Origin: Paenibacillus_E sp040812395
GTDB lineage: Bacteria > Bacillota > Bacilli > Paenibacillales > NBRC-103111
Assembly (NCBI RefSeq): GCF_040812395.1
Contig: NZ_JBFNXH010000002.1
Span: forward strand, 248,001-312,000
Direction: 5' to 3'
DNA: 64,000 nt
Position 1 is the first letter of the stretch, and every line of letters starts with the position of its first letter. A program made the translations under genes and the position numbers. Shown here in pieces: positions 25,442-34,137 of this stretch. The notes beneath the pieces are model-generated. The model searched no databases and was not told where the DNA came from. It saw only the letters and a list, made by a program, of their open reading frames with translations.

Positions 25442-26221
25442 ATGGCTTATAAAATTGTTTTTTTTGATATCGACGGCACGCTAATCAATGAAGAGAAGGA
25501 AATTCCAGCCAGCACAATAACGTCTATTCAGCAGTTGAAGTCGAACGGTATTGAACCGGTGATTGCGACTGGACGAGCACCTTACTTCATCAAGCCGCTT
25601 GCAGAGAAATTAGGCATTAGATCCTATGTTTGCTTAAATGGCGGTTATGCGGTGTATCGCGGAGAGCCGTTATATAGACGGGTCATTTCAAAGGGGAGTC
25701 TCGAAAATTTGGTCGCCTTGGCTGCCAAGCACAAGCATTCGCTTGTTTTTGAAGGCGAGCACGCTTACTTTACGGATACGGAGGATCATCCTTTTGTGAA
25801 CGGAGCCGTTTCATCGCTTAAGGTGGATATGCCGGGGTACGACCCTCATTTCTGGAAAACGAATGATATCTATCAAGTCTTTCTTCACTGCGAGAGCGGC
25901 GATGAGCACCTGTATGAAGACATCCTCTCTGAATTCAAGCTGATTCGCTGGCATCCTCATGCGATGGATGTGCTGCCAGCAGGGGGCTCAAAGGCGCAAG
26001 GCATTGCTGCCTTACTCGAAATGATCGAAGTAAAGCCGGAAGAGTCCGTCGCATTCGGTGACGGTTTGAACGATATCGAGATGCTGGAGTTTGTCGGATT
26101 CGGCGTCGCGATGGGGAATTCCCACAAAGATCTTCTTCCTTATGCAGATGATGTCACGACGCATGTGGATGAGGACGGAATTCGCAACGGTTTAATCAAG
26201 TTGGGATTGATTTCATCGTAG
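25442..26221 (+). CDS. Cof-type HAD-IIB phosphatase
   Basis: 259 aa. HAD motif I FFDIDGTLINE (both Asp present), motif II VIATGRAPY, the C2B cap from about residue 85, then motif III KAQGIAAL and motif IV FGDGLNDIEML. The family dephosphorylates sugar phosphates, FMN, PLP and similar small molecules in the cytoplasm; substrate cannot be told here. AAGGGAG lies 7 nt before the ATG. The quinone-reductase gene follows by 62 bp, so the two may share a transcript ending at 27308. Confidence 0.92.
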   Translation: MAYKIVFFDIDGTLINEEKEIPASTITSIQQLKSNGIEPVIATGRAPYFIKPLAEKLGIRSYVCLNGGYAVYRGEPLYRRVISKGSLENLVALAAKHKHSLVFEGEHAYFTDTEDHPFVNGAVSSLKVDMPGYDPHFWKTNDIYQVFLHCESGDEHLYEDILSEFKLIRWHPHAMDVLPAGGSKAQGIAALLEMIEVKPEESVAFGDGLNDIEMLEFVGFGVAMGNSHKDLLPYADDVTTHVDEDGIRNGLIKLGLISS

Positions 26222-26283
26222 TTTAATGAGCTAGACCGATCGTTATAATTTGTGCGGAGTAGATTGCATGCTGGAGGCAGCTT

Positions 26284-27252
26284 ATGAAAGCATTAATTTT
26301 TGAAACATTCGGCGGGCCGGAAGTGCTCCGCTATGCAGATATTCCGGAGCCAAGGTTAGAACCCGGTTCGGTTCTTGTTAAGATGAAAGCCATTGGTTTG
26401 AATTTTGCCGACATCTACAGAAGGCGCGGTCATTATCATTTGGCGGGTCAGCCGCCGTATATCCTAGGCTATGAGGGTGCCGGAATCGTCGAACAAGTTG
26501 CACTTGGCGTTGAGGGTATCCAGGTAGGAGACCGTATAGCCTTTGCTGATGTCCCTTATGCGAATGCTGAACTGGTCGCTGTGCCGGTCGAGCGTGCAAT
26601 CCCATTGCCGCCTGAAATTACATACGAGCAGGCAGCAGGCGTTCTGCTCCAAGGGATGACCGCGCATTACTTGGTAAACGACAGCTACGACGTCAAGGCG
26701 GGTGATGAGATCTTGGTTCACGCGGCAGCAGGCGGCGTTGGTCAGCTATTGACGCAGCTTGGCAAAAGCAAGGGGGCTAGAGTCATTGGCTTGACCTCTA
26801 CGGAAGCGAAGCGGGATGTGGCTTTGAAAGCGGGCGCAGATGAAGTGCTGCTCTACAAAAGCGATTGGGTGAAAGCTGTTATTGCCTGGTCACGAGAGAA
26901 GCAAGGCGTAAGCGCAGCTTATGATTCAGTGGGATCAACGTTAATGGAGAGCTTTGCTGCAACAAAAACGAAAGGGCACGTGATTTTCTACGGCATGTCC
27001 GGCGGGGATCCGGTGCCTGTCGATCCGCGCATGCTGATGGACGCATCCAAGACGTTAACCGGAGGCGATTTGTGGAATCATGTGACGACGCGTGAAAACC
27101 GCATAGCGCGGGCATACGCTCTCTTTGCAGCGATGCAGCAAGACCATCTTCATCTGGAGAGTTTTAAGCTTTTTGCGCTTCGGGATGGCGGGGAAGCTCA
27201 TAGACTGCTTGAAAGCCGAAACAGCACGGGCAAAATTGTACTCATTCCTTAG
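26284..27252 (+). CDS. NADPH:quinone reductase (MDR superfamily, zinc-free)
   Basis: 322 aa. N-terminal GroES-like part: VLRYADIPEPRLEPGSVLVKMKAIGLNFADIYRRRGHY. Rossmann part: ILVHAAAGGVGQLLTQLGKSKGARVIG, the AxGGVGxxxxQ signature of quinone oxidoreductases. No zinc-binding Cys set is present. It reduces quinones or enones with NADPH and limits electrophile stress. GGAGGC lies 5 nt before the ATG. Follows a HAD phosphatase gene; ends at a good terminator. Confidence 0.92.
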   Translation: MKALIFETFGGPEVLRYADIPEPRLEPGSVLVKMKAIGLNFADIYRRRGHYHLAGQPPYILGYEGAGIVEQVALGVEGIQVGDRIAFADVPYANAELVAVPVERAIPLPPEITYEQAAGVLLQGMTAHYLVNDSYDVKAGDEILVHAAAGGVGQLLTQLGKSKGARVIGLTSTEAKRDVALKAGADEVLLYKSDWVKAVIAWSREKQGVSAAYDSVGSTLMESFAATKTKGHVIFYGMSGGDPVPVDPRMLMDASKTLTGGDLWNHVTTRENRIARAYALFAAMQQDHLHLESFKLFALRDGGEAHRLLESRNSTGKIVLIP

Positions 27253-27255
27253 AAA

Positions 27256-27308
27256 CGAAAAGATTGCTTTCTCTCTAGTCTTACTGGTGGAGGAAGGCAA
27301 TCTTTTTG
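27256..27308 (+). terminator. Rho-independent terminator
   Basis: AAAAGATTGC / GCAATCTTTTT with additional CTTTC/GGAAG pairing; T-run at the end. Confidence 0.78.
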
Positions 27309-27390
27309 TGCTCACATCTAGAAAGAAGTTCTTCAAGCGTGGCGGAAGTAGGTGCTTTATGGGTGAAGGGGAGATTACTTAAAGGGATCG

Positions 27391-27419
27391 TTGACGAAAT
27401 TCGATGGGGCGCCTATACT
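27391..27419 (+). promoter_or_regulatory. Sigma-A promoter of the SgrR-like gene
   Basis: TTGACG, 17-bp spacer, TATACT; 35 bp before the start. Confidence 0.72.
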
Positions 27420-27453
27420 TCTTCATAACTTGAAAAAGCGGGGAGGAACTCGG

Positions 27454-29301
27454 ATGCAGCTCGCCTTACAATACGCGCAATTGATTAACTCGGTGAATCG
27501 GCATCAGCAGCTTTCGAATAAGGATATACCTGTCACTATTGAAGAAATAGCGGGCTACTTATTTTGTACGGAACGCAATGTGAAAATATTGATTCGGAAA
27601 ATGAGCGACATGGGTTGGATCGTCTGGACGCCGGGCCGGGGAAGAGGCAACCGATCGGCCATTCGCTTCCTCGCTTCGGCAGAGGAACTGCTGTTAGCCG
27701 AGGCCAAGGTATACGCAGAGCAAGGTAATTTGAACAGCGCGATGAATGTGTTGCAGATGGAGGGTGTCGAATCGGGACTCAAGGATCGTTTCCTGGCCTG
27801 GCTCGGAGACTATTTCGGTTATCGGGGGACGCAGGTTGCAGGTGAATATGCGGTTGAGACGCTGCGCCTGCCGCTCCACAAACGCATATTAACCTTCGAT
27901 CCGATTGAAGTGTTGTATTCCTTCGATTTGCATTTCGTCAAGCAGGTGTTTGATACGCTGCTGCGTTATGATCCGGTCAGCGGCTGCCTTGAACCCAGCT
28001 TGGCCCATGACTGGGTTTCCAGCCAAAATGGGCGTGTCTGGACGTTCTACTTGCGGAAGCGGGTACGCTTCCACCATGGGCGCGACCTCACGTCCGCCGA
28101 TGTTCTATTTTCGCTGAAACGGTTGCTGAAAATAAGCACGGCAGATTCGCCCAACCAGTGGCTGTGCGCAGCCATTCGTGACATTCGGGCTGTCGACCGT
28201 TTAACGGTCCAGGTGGAGCTTGAGGCGCCCAATTATATGTTCCCTCACTATGTCAGCTCGCACCCCATGGCTATTCTCCCAGAAGATGTGTACAGCCAAA
28301 GAGGGATGAACGAGGTTCACAAGCTGCCGGTCGGCACGGGTCCGTTTCGTGTAACCCGAAATGACGAAGGGGGGATTACCCTCGAAGCCTTTGAAGATTA
28401 TTTCCGCGAAAGTGCGCATTTGGATCGGATTGAGCTGTTGTATGTGTCTGAATTCATCAGCAGATGGCATTGGCAGCAGCAAAATTTCGACATGGGTAAT
28501 ATTCAACACTACAAGGAGCTTTTTCCGGAAAATTGGCGAAAAAAAGAAGTCATGATGTTTGGATCGAACTTGCTTGCCTTTAACTTTCGCAAACAGGGAC
28601 CCCATCAACACGCCAACGTGCGCCAGGCCATTCATCTTGTGCTGGACCGGAGCGGGATGATTGATCAGCTTGATTTGAAAGGGGCTGTGCCGGCCGAAGG
28701 CTTCTTTCCGCCCGATTCCCCTCGCCAGTCGCCGCAGGACAACCAACCTGAGCGCGCGCGCGAGCTGCTTGCGGCTGGCGGGTATCAAGGGCAGCCGCTG
28801 AAGATGGTCTTCACACCCTCTCATCGGCAGGAAGGGGAGTGGATTCGTGCTTGTTGTGCCACAGTGGGCATTCCCATTGATCTCGAGGAATACTCGTATG
28901 TGGAAATGTCCAGCACGGATAAGCTGCTGAAGGCTGACGTGCTGCTCGGAGGCGTCGTTGGCGATGATGACGAGGCGCGATGCCTCATCGAAATGTATAA
29001 GATGGGCAACATCCTGATCCGCGTTTGCGCTTCGGATGAGCAGCGGCGAACGTTTGACGATACGATCACCCGGATCGTGACAGAACCGGAGGCGGGTCTG
29101 CGCCTGGAGATGATCCGCTCGATGGAGCGATTGCTGACGGAGGAGCATCGCGTGCTTTTCCTGGTGCATAAGACGCAGCAAACCGTGTTCAGCCCGCATT
29201 TGAAAGGGATCGCCGTCAACGCGATCGGGTGGTTCGATTTTAAGAACATTTGGTTTCGTCCCCAATTGGAAGAAGCCTGCGCGATCCCGCAGCAAACGTG
29301 A
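27454..29301 (+). CDS. SgrR-like regulator: winged helix fused to oligopeptide-type solute-binding domain
   Basis: 615 aa. Residues about 10-110 are an SgrR_N-type DNA-binding domain (VTIEEIAGYLFCTERNVKILIRKM). From about residue 145 it is an SBP_bac_5 domain (KRILTFDPIEVLYSFDLHFVKQVFDTLLRYDP, LTSADVLFSLKRLL, PVGTGPFRVTRN). There is no signal peptide, so the binding domain is in the cytoplasm and should sense a small ligand, as in SgrR (sugar-phosphate stress) and its many Bacillota relatives. The next gene is a convergent MFS transporter and may be its target. GGGAGGA at 6 nt decides the ATG at 27454. Confidence 0.88.
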   Translation: MQLALQYAQLINSVNRHQQLSNKDIPVTIEEIAGYLFCTERNVKILIRKMSDMGWIVWTPGRGRGNRSAIRFLASAEELLLAEAKVYAEQGNLNSAMNVLQMEGVESGLKDRFLAWLGDYFGYRGTQVAGEYAVETLRLPLHKRILTFDPIEVLYSFDLHFVKQVFDTLLRYDPVSGCLEPSLAHDWVSSQNGRVWTFYLRKRVRFHHGRDLTSADVLFSLKRLLKISTADSPNQWLCAAIRDIRAVDRLTVQVELEAPNYMFPHYVSSHPMAILPEDVYSQRGMNEVHKLPVGTGPFRVTRNDEGGITLEAFEDYFRESAHLDRIELLYVSEFISRWHWQQQNFDMGNIQHYKELFPENWRKKEVMMFGSNLLAFNFRKQGPHQHANVRQAIHLVLDRSGMIDQLDLKGAVPAEGFFPPDSPRQSPQDNQPERARELLAAGGYQGQPLKMVFTPSHRQEGEWIRACCATVGIPIDLEEYSYVEMSSTDKLLKADVLLGGVVGDDDEARCLIEMYKMGNILIRVCASDEQRRTFDDTITRIVTEPEAGLRLEMIRSMERLLTEEHRVLFLVHKTQQTVFSPHLKGIAVNAIGWFDFKNIWFRPQLEEACAIPQQT

Positions 29302-29338
29302 GCGAACGACAATCGCTGTGTCTCTCTCAATCCATTTT

Positions 29339-30604
29339 TTAATCCGTCTCTTGTGCGGGTTTGAAGCGGTTATGACCGAAAAAGACAAGAAATAAGTACG
29401 AAATCAGCGAATAGACAACTGCCGTAATACAGAATGCGTAGGCATAGCCGTAATAAGGTCCGTAGCGGAGCACGAGTCCGGTACTGACAGGAGAAGCCAG
29501 GAACCACCCCAGATTAAAGACGGCTTCTCCGGAGCTGGAGGCAAGCCCGCGCAGCGAGCGATGGACATAACTCATTTTAATCGAATTGTAAAAAGGGTTG
29601 GCGGCATTCATCAGGGCTTGTCTGAACAAATATCCGCCGGATGACAAGTAGAAGCTGGTAGAAAAGGCTGTTAATAAAAGAAAGGGAATCGAGCTGAGCT
29701 GTAAATACACTACGGATTTCACTTCCCCGTACCGCTTCACAATCATCGGACCGACGAGAAAAGCAATCGCGGTAGCCCCTTGTCCCAAAGCGACGACAAT
29801 CCCGATGGCGGTCTTCGATGCCTCGAATCGATCTTCGAAATATACGTTGAGATACGGCACAATCATGCCTCCTGCAGTAGACGACAATAAACCAAGCAGA
29901 ATGAAAATCCCGATGACCTGCAGGGATGTTTTGTGCACTTTCCAAACCTGTCGCAGCCTTAGCGGCTCGCTGGCAGCTTTCTGTTCTTGGGCTGTTTTTT
30001 CGAACATGAGCATCGGGATCACGCCTAACGCTGAAATACCGACGCCTACTAATAGCGTAATTCGCAAGCTATGTATCTCTGCAAACCCGATCATGAATTG
30101 GAAAAAGTCGCAAAGCGCGCCGCCGAGCGCAATCCCAATGACATTGGCCAGCATGACAAGCGCCATATTGAAGCTGAATAAGTGCACGCGTTGCTGGGGG
30201 GTTGAGTTATTCGCCATAAAAGGCAATATCGTCGCGGAAACGACTGCTAATGCTCCTCCGCCCATAAAGGAAGCTATCAGCATGCCGTCCTTGGTTGCAA
30301 TCAAAGCTTTCGCGCTTAGAGCTGCAATGACTAAAAACAGACCGAAGGCAATCACCTTCTTGGGTCCAAAACGATCATTCATCATACCTGCAGGAATAAG
30401 AATAATGGCTGCTGCTAACGAACTCATGCCAACTATGCTGCCCACCATCGACTGATCATAGCCGAGACTTTTCACATAAAGATTGTAAACGAGCCCGAAC
30501 ATGCCCATTCCCAAATTCCATACAAAATTAAACCAAAAAAATAAGAGGATATTTCTGCTGTATCCTTGAAACTGTGACTTCCACTCTTGAAGTAAATTCG
30601 ACAT
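29339..30604 (-). CDS. MFS transporter, 12-helix type
   Basis: 421 aa with 12 membrane segments. Motif A in the first cytoplasmic loop reads GMMNDRFGPKKV. The second half starts after a charged loop (MFEKTAQEQKAASEPLRLRQVWKVHK). The start ATG at 30604 is preceded by GGTAGGAG; an upstream start would add 15 residues without match. Likely an efflux or sugar-type carrier; substrate unknown. It converges with the SgrR-like gene. SgrR-type regulators often govern an adjacent MFS sugar-efflux pump (SetA in enterics), so a functional pair is plausible by analogy only. Confidence 0.85.
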   Translation of the reverse strand: MSNLLQEWKSQFQGYSRNILLFFWFNFVWNLGMGMFGLVYNLYVKSLGYDQSMVGSIVGMSSLAAAIILIPAGMMNDRFGPKKVIAFGLFLVIAALSAKALIATKDGMLIASFMGGGALAVVSATILPFMANNSTPQQRVHLFSFNMALVMLANVIGIALGGALCDFFQFMIGFAEIHSLRITLLVGVGISALGVIPMLMFEKTAQEQKAASEPLRLRQVWKVHKTSLQVIGIFILLGLLSSTAGGMIVPYLNVYFEDRFEASKTAIGIVVALGQGATAIAFLVGPMIVKRYGEVKSVVYLQLSSIPFLLLTAFSTSFYLSSGGYLFRQALMNAANPFYNSIKMSYVHRSLRGLASSSGEAVFNLGWFLASPVSTGLVLRYGPYYGYAYAFCITAVVYSLISYLFLVFFGHNRFKPAQETD

Positions 30605-30756
30605 GGGGCTCCTACCTTTGTATCTGTGTCTAAATTGTAACGCACTCATCTATTTTACCACTGGTAAATAAAAATGGACACCCCAAAGACTTGATATTGG
30701 AACTGATCTGTATAATAATAAATAGTCTAATAAACGAACAGGGAGCACAAATTGAA

Positions 30757-31008
30757 ATGCCAACATCAACGACGATACCAGCGGAAGCCTCAACGACAGC
30801 GGAACAACAGAAGCAAGAAGTAGAACAAATTGAGATTTGGAAATGTAAGGGGACGGATTGTAAAGCATGGGTTCGCAAAGAATTCGTTACGGAAGCTTTA
30901 CCTAACTGTCCATTATGCAAAAATCCAATGGTTCGCAGCTACAAGCACGTGCCTGTCACCGCAAAAAAAGGAAACAAAAAGTTTCTGATGGGGAAAAGAC
31001 GGTTCTAG
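30757..31008 (+). CDS. YdjO-like cold-inducible zinc-ribbon protein
   Basis: 83 aa. After a low-complexity Thr/Gln/Glu-rich head of about 25 residues comes the YdjO domain (PF14169-type): IEIWKCKGTDCKAWVRKEF, then LPNCPLCKNPMVRSYKHVP, giving four Cys (CxxxxC and CxxC) as a zinc ribbon. The tail is basic. YdjO of Bacillus subtilis is induced on cold shock; its job is unknown. GGGAG lies 11 nt before the ATG. A terminator follows. Confidence 0.82.
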   Translation: MPTSTTIPAEASTTAEQQKQEVEQIEIWKCKGTDCKAWVRKEFVTEALPNCPLCKNPMVRSYKHVPVTAKKGNKKFLMGKRRF

Positions 31009-31031
31009 GATCGTTTAGCATGTTAAATAGA

Positions 31032-31082
31032 CCAAAGTTTGTCTCAAGTGAATCTTGATGAGACTGCTTTGGTCTTTTTTCT
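31032..31082 (+). terminator. Rho-independent terminator
   Basis: AGACCAAAG / CTTTGGTCT with inner GTCTCAAG..CTTGATGAGAC pairing and TTTTTT. Confidence 0.88.
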
Positions 31083-31182
31083 GCCTGTTGGGCCACAGCC
31101 AAGTATATGATTGAGATTGTGGATTCAAGTACGCTTGTATTCTGTAATCGAAGCAGCTTGCATACCCTGATAAGGGAGGGGA

Positions 31183-31632
31183 ATGTCCATGAATTGGTCT
31201 GAACTCAATTTATCCTATGATACGCAGAAGCTGCTCGAAGATTTGATTGATCGTAAAGAAAAGTGGGATAGGCTAAAAAAATCCCAATTATTTTATTTGA
31301 TGGCAGCGGCTGGGCTGTGTCTGTTGTTTGCTCGAACGTTCTACCTGAATATGATGCTGGGCTCGGGCGGCAATACGATAGCTATGTTGGATATTTTATT
31401 GTCGAATAAGTCCGTATTATTTACTTTTATTGCGAGTGTCGCAGCTATCATTTATGTGAGAAATGAAGTCAACAAAGTCGAAAAAGCGAAGAAAAAATAT
31501 GAAAGCTTGCGAGAAGAAGCCATCGATAAGCTGGATAGTTCTTGGTTAAGAAATGTGAAATCAGAGACAAGAGAACATGTCTCAGCCTACATGAAAGTGA
31601 AGCATGATATCAACATCGTTTATAAAAGTTAG
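31183..31632 (+). CDS. ypbF: YpbF-like DUF2663 membrane protein
   Basis: 149 aa. Two membrane helices (FYLMAAAGLCLLFARTFYL and VLFTFIASVAAIIYVRN) between an amphipathic N-terminal helix and a charged C-terminal coiled part (EVNKVEKAKKKYESLREEAIDKL). This is the layout of YpbF (DUF2663, PF10864) in Bacillus; function unknown. GGGAGGGG lies 3 nt before ATG 31183 and 9 nt before ATG 31189; the second may be the real start. Stands alone and is followed by repeat copy 3 about 30 bp after the stop. Confidence 0.78.
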   Translation: MSMNWSELNLSYDTQKLLEDLIDRKEKWDRLKKSQLFYLMAAAGLCLLFARTFYLNMMLGSGGNTIAMLDILLSNKSVLFTFIASVAAIIYVRNEVNKVEKAKKKYESLREEAIDKLDSSWLRNVKSETREHVSAYMKVKHDINIVYKS

Positions 31633-31661
31633 CTGCTCCCTGCCTGCGGAGGGGAGTTTTT

Positions 31662-32171
31662 AAAGCGTTAGGGATACCCATTCTAACACGTCAGAAAGCA
31701 TAGTCGTCAGGTTTGTGTGTCGAGCTCGCAGAGCGCAGAGATTCCACACGCATCGTGTGGTACGAGCATTTGACCATGATGGACGTGGAAGATCCGAAAG
31801 TGCCACAGCGGTTTGGCATATTGAAATACCGCCTCATCTGCGAGAGGTCGCCTGTTTGCACGGGTGAGCGGAACGTGGGTGCGTTAAGAGGCGGTATTTC
31901 CGGCTGCAGGGACATTTCGCGGAACTACCGTGCGTTATGAGCGGGAAATGCTGGGTTTCAGGCACGGTTTCGCTCATTTAGCGCACTCTAGTTCCGCTTC
32001 AAGGGGAGAAAAGGGAGGTAACCGTGGAATAAGGCTCCGTAGTTCCGTCGATATCGCTATGCAGGGGGAATTGACGGTCCGGCAGTACTTCCTCCATTTT
32101 CTTGCGAAGCTTGCGGAGGCAAAATGTAGGGGTTTGGACAAGAACCTGAGGCACAGCCTCAGGTTTTTCGT
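31662..32171 (+). repeat. Dispersed structured intergenic element, copy 3 (most complete)
   Basis: About 510 bp. Parts in order: hairpin GTTAGGGATACCC..CTAAC (31667-31687); GTCGTCAG; perfect hairpin CCACACG-CAT-CGTGTGG (31744-31760); GATGGACGTGGAAGATCC; first left arm GCGGAACGTGGGTGCGTTA (31868-31886); second left arm GCGGAACTACCGTGCGTTA (31919-31937); right arm ending TAGTTCCGC (31971-31998); GTGGAATAAGGC block; CCTCC..GGAGG hairpin (about 32090-32119); and terminator AACCTGAGGC-ACA-GCCTCAGGTT plus T-run (32143-32169). The whole reads as a transcribed, folded unit with its own terminator, lying after ypbF and before aspA. Confidence 0.88.
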
Positions 32172-32176
32172 ATAGG

Positions 32177-32420
32177 TCTGGAGGATGTCGTTGAAGCCTT
32201 CATAGATACATTGTGTACAGGCAATGTTTATTACGAATTTCAGGTAGTCCAAGCAATGTTGTGTTCGATACTTTGATCCACGATGTTTCGGCTGGTTCCA
32301 AAACGGTAGACACCTCGTGGGATTCTGCTAGTCTGGTCACGGCTGCCTCGTCAGGGGCCTGGACAACTGCTTTTTGTAAAATGAGCATTTATTGACCGAT
32401 GGATTATTAATAATGGAGTG
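32177..32420. other. Gene-free stretch before the aspA leader
   Basis: A 61-codon plus-strand frame (32213-32395: SGSPSNVVFDTLIHDVSAGSKTVDTSWD..) has no ribosome site and no family I recognise; it could be the tail of a lost secreted protein. Nothing else seen. Confidence 0.35.
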
Positions 32421-32489
32421 AGCAGGAGACGAGGGGCAGTATAGCGAATTGATTTGATGAACAGCCTAGTAAGGGCTGTATCTCCTGCG
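32421..32489 (+). promoter_or_regulatory. Candidate structured leader of aspA
   Basis: An outer stem GCAGGAGA (32422-32429) / TCTCCTGC (32481-32488) encloses an inner hairpin ACAGCC / GGCTGT (32461-32466 / 32474-32479). It ends 40 bp before aspA. It fits none of the riboswitch classes I can recall; no terminator U-run follows, so any control would act on translation. Confidence 0.4.
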
Positions 32490-32529
32490 TCATGTCCAGC
32501 AGACAACTAGGATAAGGATGGTGTGTTTG

Positions 32530-33948
32530 ATGAATGTTCGAACAGAGAAAGATTTTTTGGGCGAAAAGCAGGTTCCTTCAGAGGCCTATTATGGGATACA
32601 AACGATGCGCGCGATTGAAAATTTTCCAATTACGGGAGTAACGATACACAAGGAGCTGATCACGGCTCTGGCTGAAGTGAAGCTAGCAGCAGCGCAAGCG
32701 AATATGGACATGCACATGCTGCCTAGAAAAATTGGCGAACAGGTGGTCGCGGCAGCGGAAGAAGTCCGGCAGGGCCGATTGACTGAGCAATTCATTGTTG
32801 ATTCGATCCAAGGGGGCGCCGGAACCTCCATCAATATGAACATGAATGAGGTGCTTGCGAATCGCGCGCTTGAGCTTATGGGAGAATCCAAAGGGAACTA
32901 TTTTCAGTGTAATCCGAACAATCATGTCAATATGTCTCAGTCTACGAATGATGTGATTCCAACTGCGATAAAGATTGCAGCATATCGATTGGCCGAAGAG
33001 CTTTTAATAACAATGAAAGCGCTTCAGTCTTCGTTTGCGCAAAAGGAACATGAGTTCGACGATGTGATTAAAATGGGCAGAACCCATTTGCAGGATGCAG
33101 TGCCGATCCGAATGGGCCAAGAGTTCGGCGCTTACGCCCGTGTTATCGAAAGAGATATCAAGCGCATCACACAGGCGTCGCACGGTTTACTGTCTGTGAA
33201 CATGGGTGCGACAGCCGTCGGTACGGGCCTTAATGCCAAACCGGCTTATGTGGAAAGTGTTATGCTGCACCTGAAAGAGCAAACGCAGCTGCCGATAGAG
33301 TTGGCCGAGCATCTGGTAGATGCGACGCAAAACATGGATGCTTACACCGAACTATCGGCAGCTCTCAAGGTATGCGCGGTGAACCTGTCCAAAATTTGCA
33401 ACGACATTCGACTGATGGCTTCCGGTCCGCGCGTAGGACTGGGAGAGCTTAAACTGCCGCCTAGGCAGCCAGGCTCATCGATTATGCCGGGCAAAGTCAA
33501 TCCGGTCATGGCCGAGGTCGTCAATCAAGTGGCGTTCCAAGTCATCGGGAATGATCATACCATTTGCTTGGCTTGCGAAGCAGGGCAATTTGAACTTAAT
33601 GTGATGGGGCCAGTTATCGCGTTTAATCTCCTTCAGTCGCTGAAAATTATGCGAAATGCGGCTGATGTGTTTCAGCGCTTTGCCGTTGAAGGGATGGAAG
33701 CAGATCGAGAGCGCTGTAAAGCTTATGTCGAGCAAAGCTTCGGCATTGTAACGGCGCTTAATCCGCATCTGGGCTATGAAGTCGCCGCTCAATTGGTGAA
33801 AGAAGCAGTGCGCACGGGATCGTCGCTGAAAGAGCTCATTCTTGAGAAGCAGCTGTTAACGCTGGAGGAAATTGAGGAAATTCTCAATCCGATTCAAATG
33901 ACAACGCCGGGTATTGCCGGTGAGAGATTGCTGCATTTGGCGGAATAG
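32530..33948 (+). CDS. aspA: Aspartate ammonia-lyase
   Basis: 472 aa of the fumarase/aspartase superfamily. N-terminus TEKDFLGEKQVPSEAYYGIQT is typical of aspartase; SQSTNDVIPTA and KMGRTHLQDAVPI are family regions; the signature loop GSSIMPGKVNPVMAEVVNQV carries the catalytic Ser. It deaminates L-aspartate to fumarate and ammonia, feeding the TCA cycle. ATG 32530 aligns with family starts; ATG 32518 in frame is an alternative close to AAGG. No asparaginase (ansA) gene is next to it, unlike the Bacillus ansAB operon. A long hairpin closes the unit. Confidence 0.95.
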   Translation: MNVRTEKDFLGEKQVPSEAYYGIQTMRAIENFPITGVTIHKELITALAEVKLAAAQANMDMHMLPRKIGEQVVAAAEEVRQGRLTEQFIVDSIQGGAGTSINMNMNEVLANRALELMGESKGNYFQCNPNNHVNMSQSTNDVIPTAIKIAAYRLAEELLITMKALQSSFAQKEHEFDDVIKMGRTHLQDAVPIRMGQEFGAYARVIERDIKRITQASHGLLSVNMGATAVGTGLNAKPAYVESVMLHLKEQTQLPIELAEHLVDATQNMDAYTELSAALKVCAVNLSKICNDIRLMASGPRVGLGELKLPPRQPGSSIMPGKVNPVMAEVVNQVAFQVIGNDHTICLACEAGQFELNVMGPVIAFNLLQSLKIMRNAADVFQRFAVEGMEADRERCKAYVEQSFGIVTALNPHLGYEVAAQLVKEAVRTGSSLKELILEKQLLTLEEIEEILNPIQMTTPGIAGERLLHLAE

Positions 33949-34084
33949 TGCGGATAAGAACGATGTAAGCGCGATCCTGTATGCTTTCAGTGCATGGACG
34001 GTATGGAGCTCTGTGAAAGCTGTACGGCATCGTACAGGTCGGCTGCCTCTCGAAATGGATGAATAGAAGGAAGACATTACCCAA

Positions 34085-34137
34085 CAAACAAGGCCACGGA
34101 ATCCGATTCCATGGCCTTTAGTTTGTTGGGTTCGTTT
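34085..34137. terminator. Bidirectional terminator
   Basis: AACAAACAAGGCCACGGAAT pairs with ATTCCATGGCCTTTAGTTTGTT apart from small bulges; it serves aspA (plus) and the aminopeptidase (minus). Confidence 0.85.

Noticed and set aside
28201..29388. Long minus-strand frame (395 codons) opposite the SgrR-like gene
   Set aside because: It lies wholly opposite a clear coding gene, has no ribosome site and no recognisable domain; a shadow of codon bias.
30691..30722. Promoter TTGATA..TATAAT ahead of the YdjO-like gene
   Set aside because: The spacer is only 14 bp, too short for a sigma-A promoter, and no better -35 box is seen.
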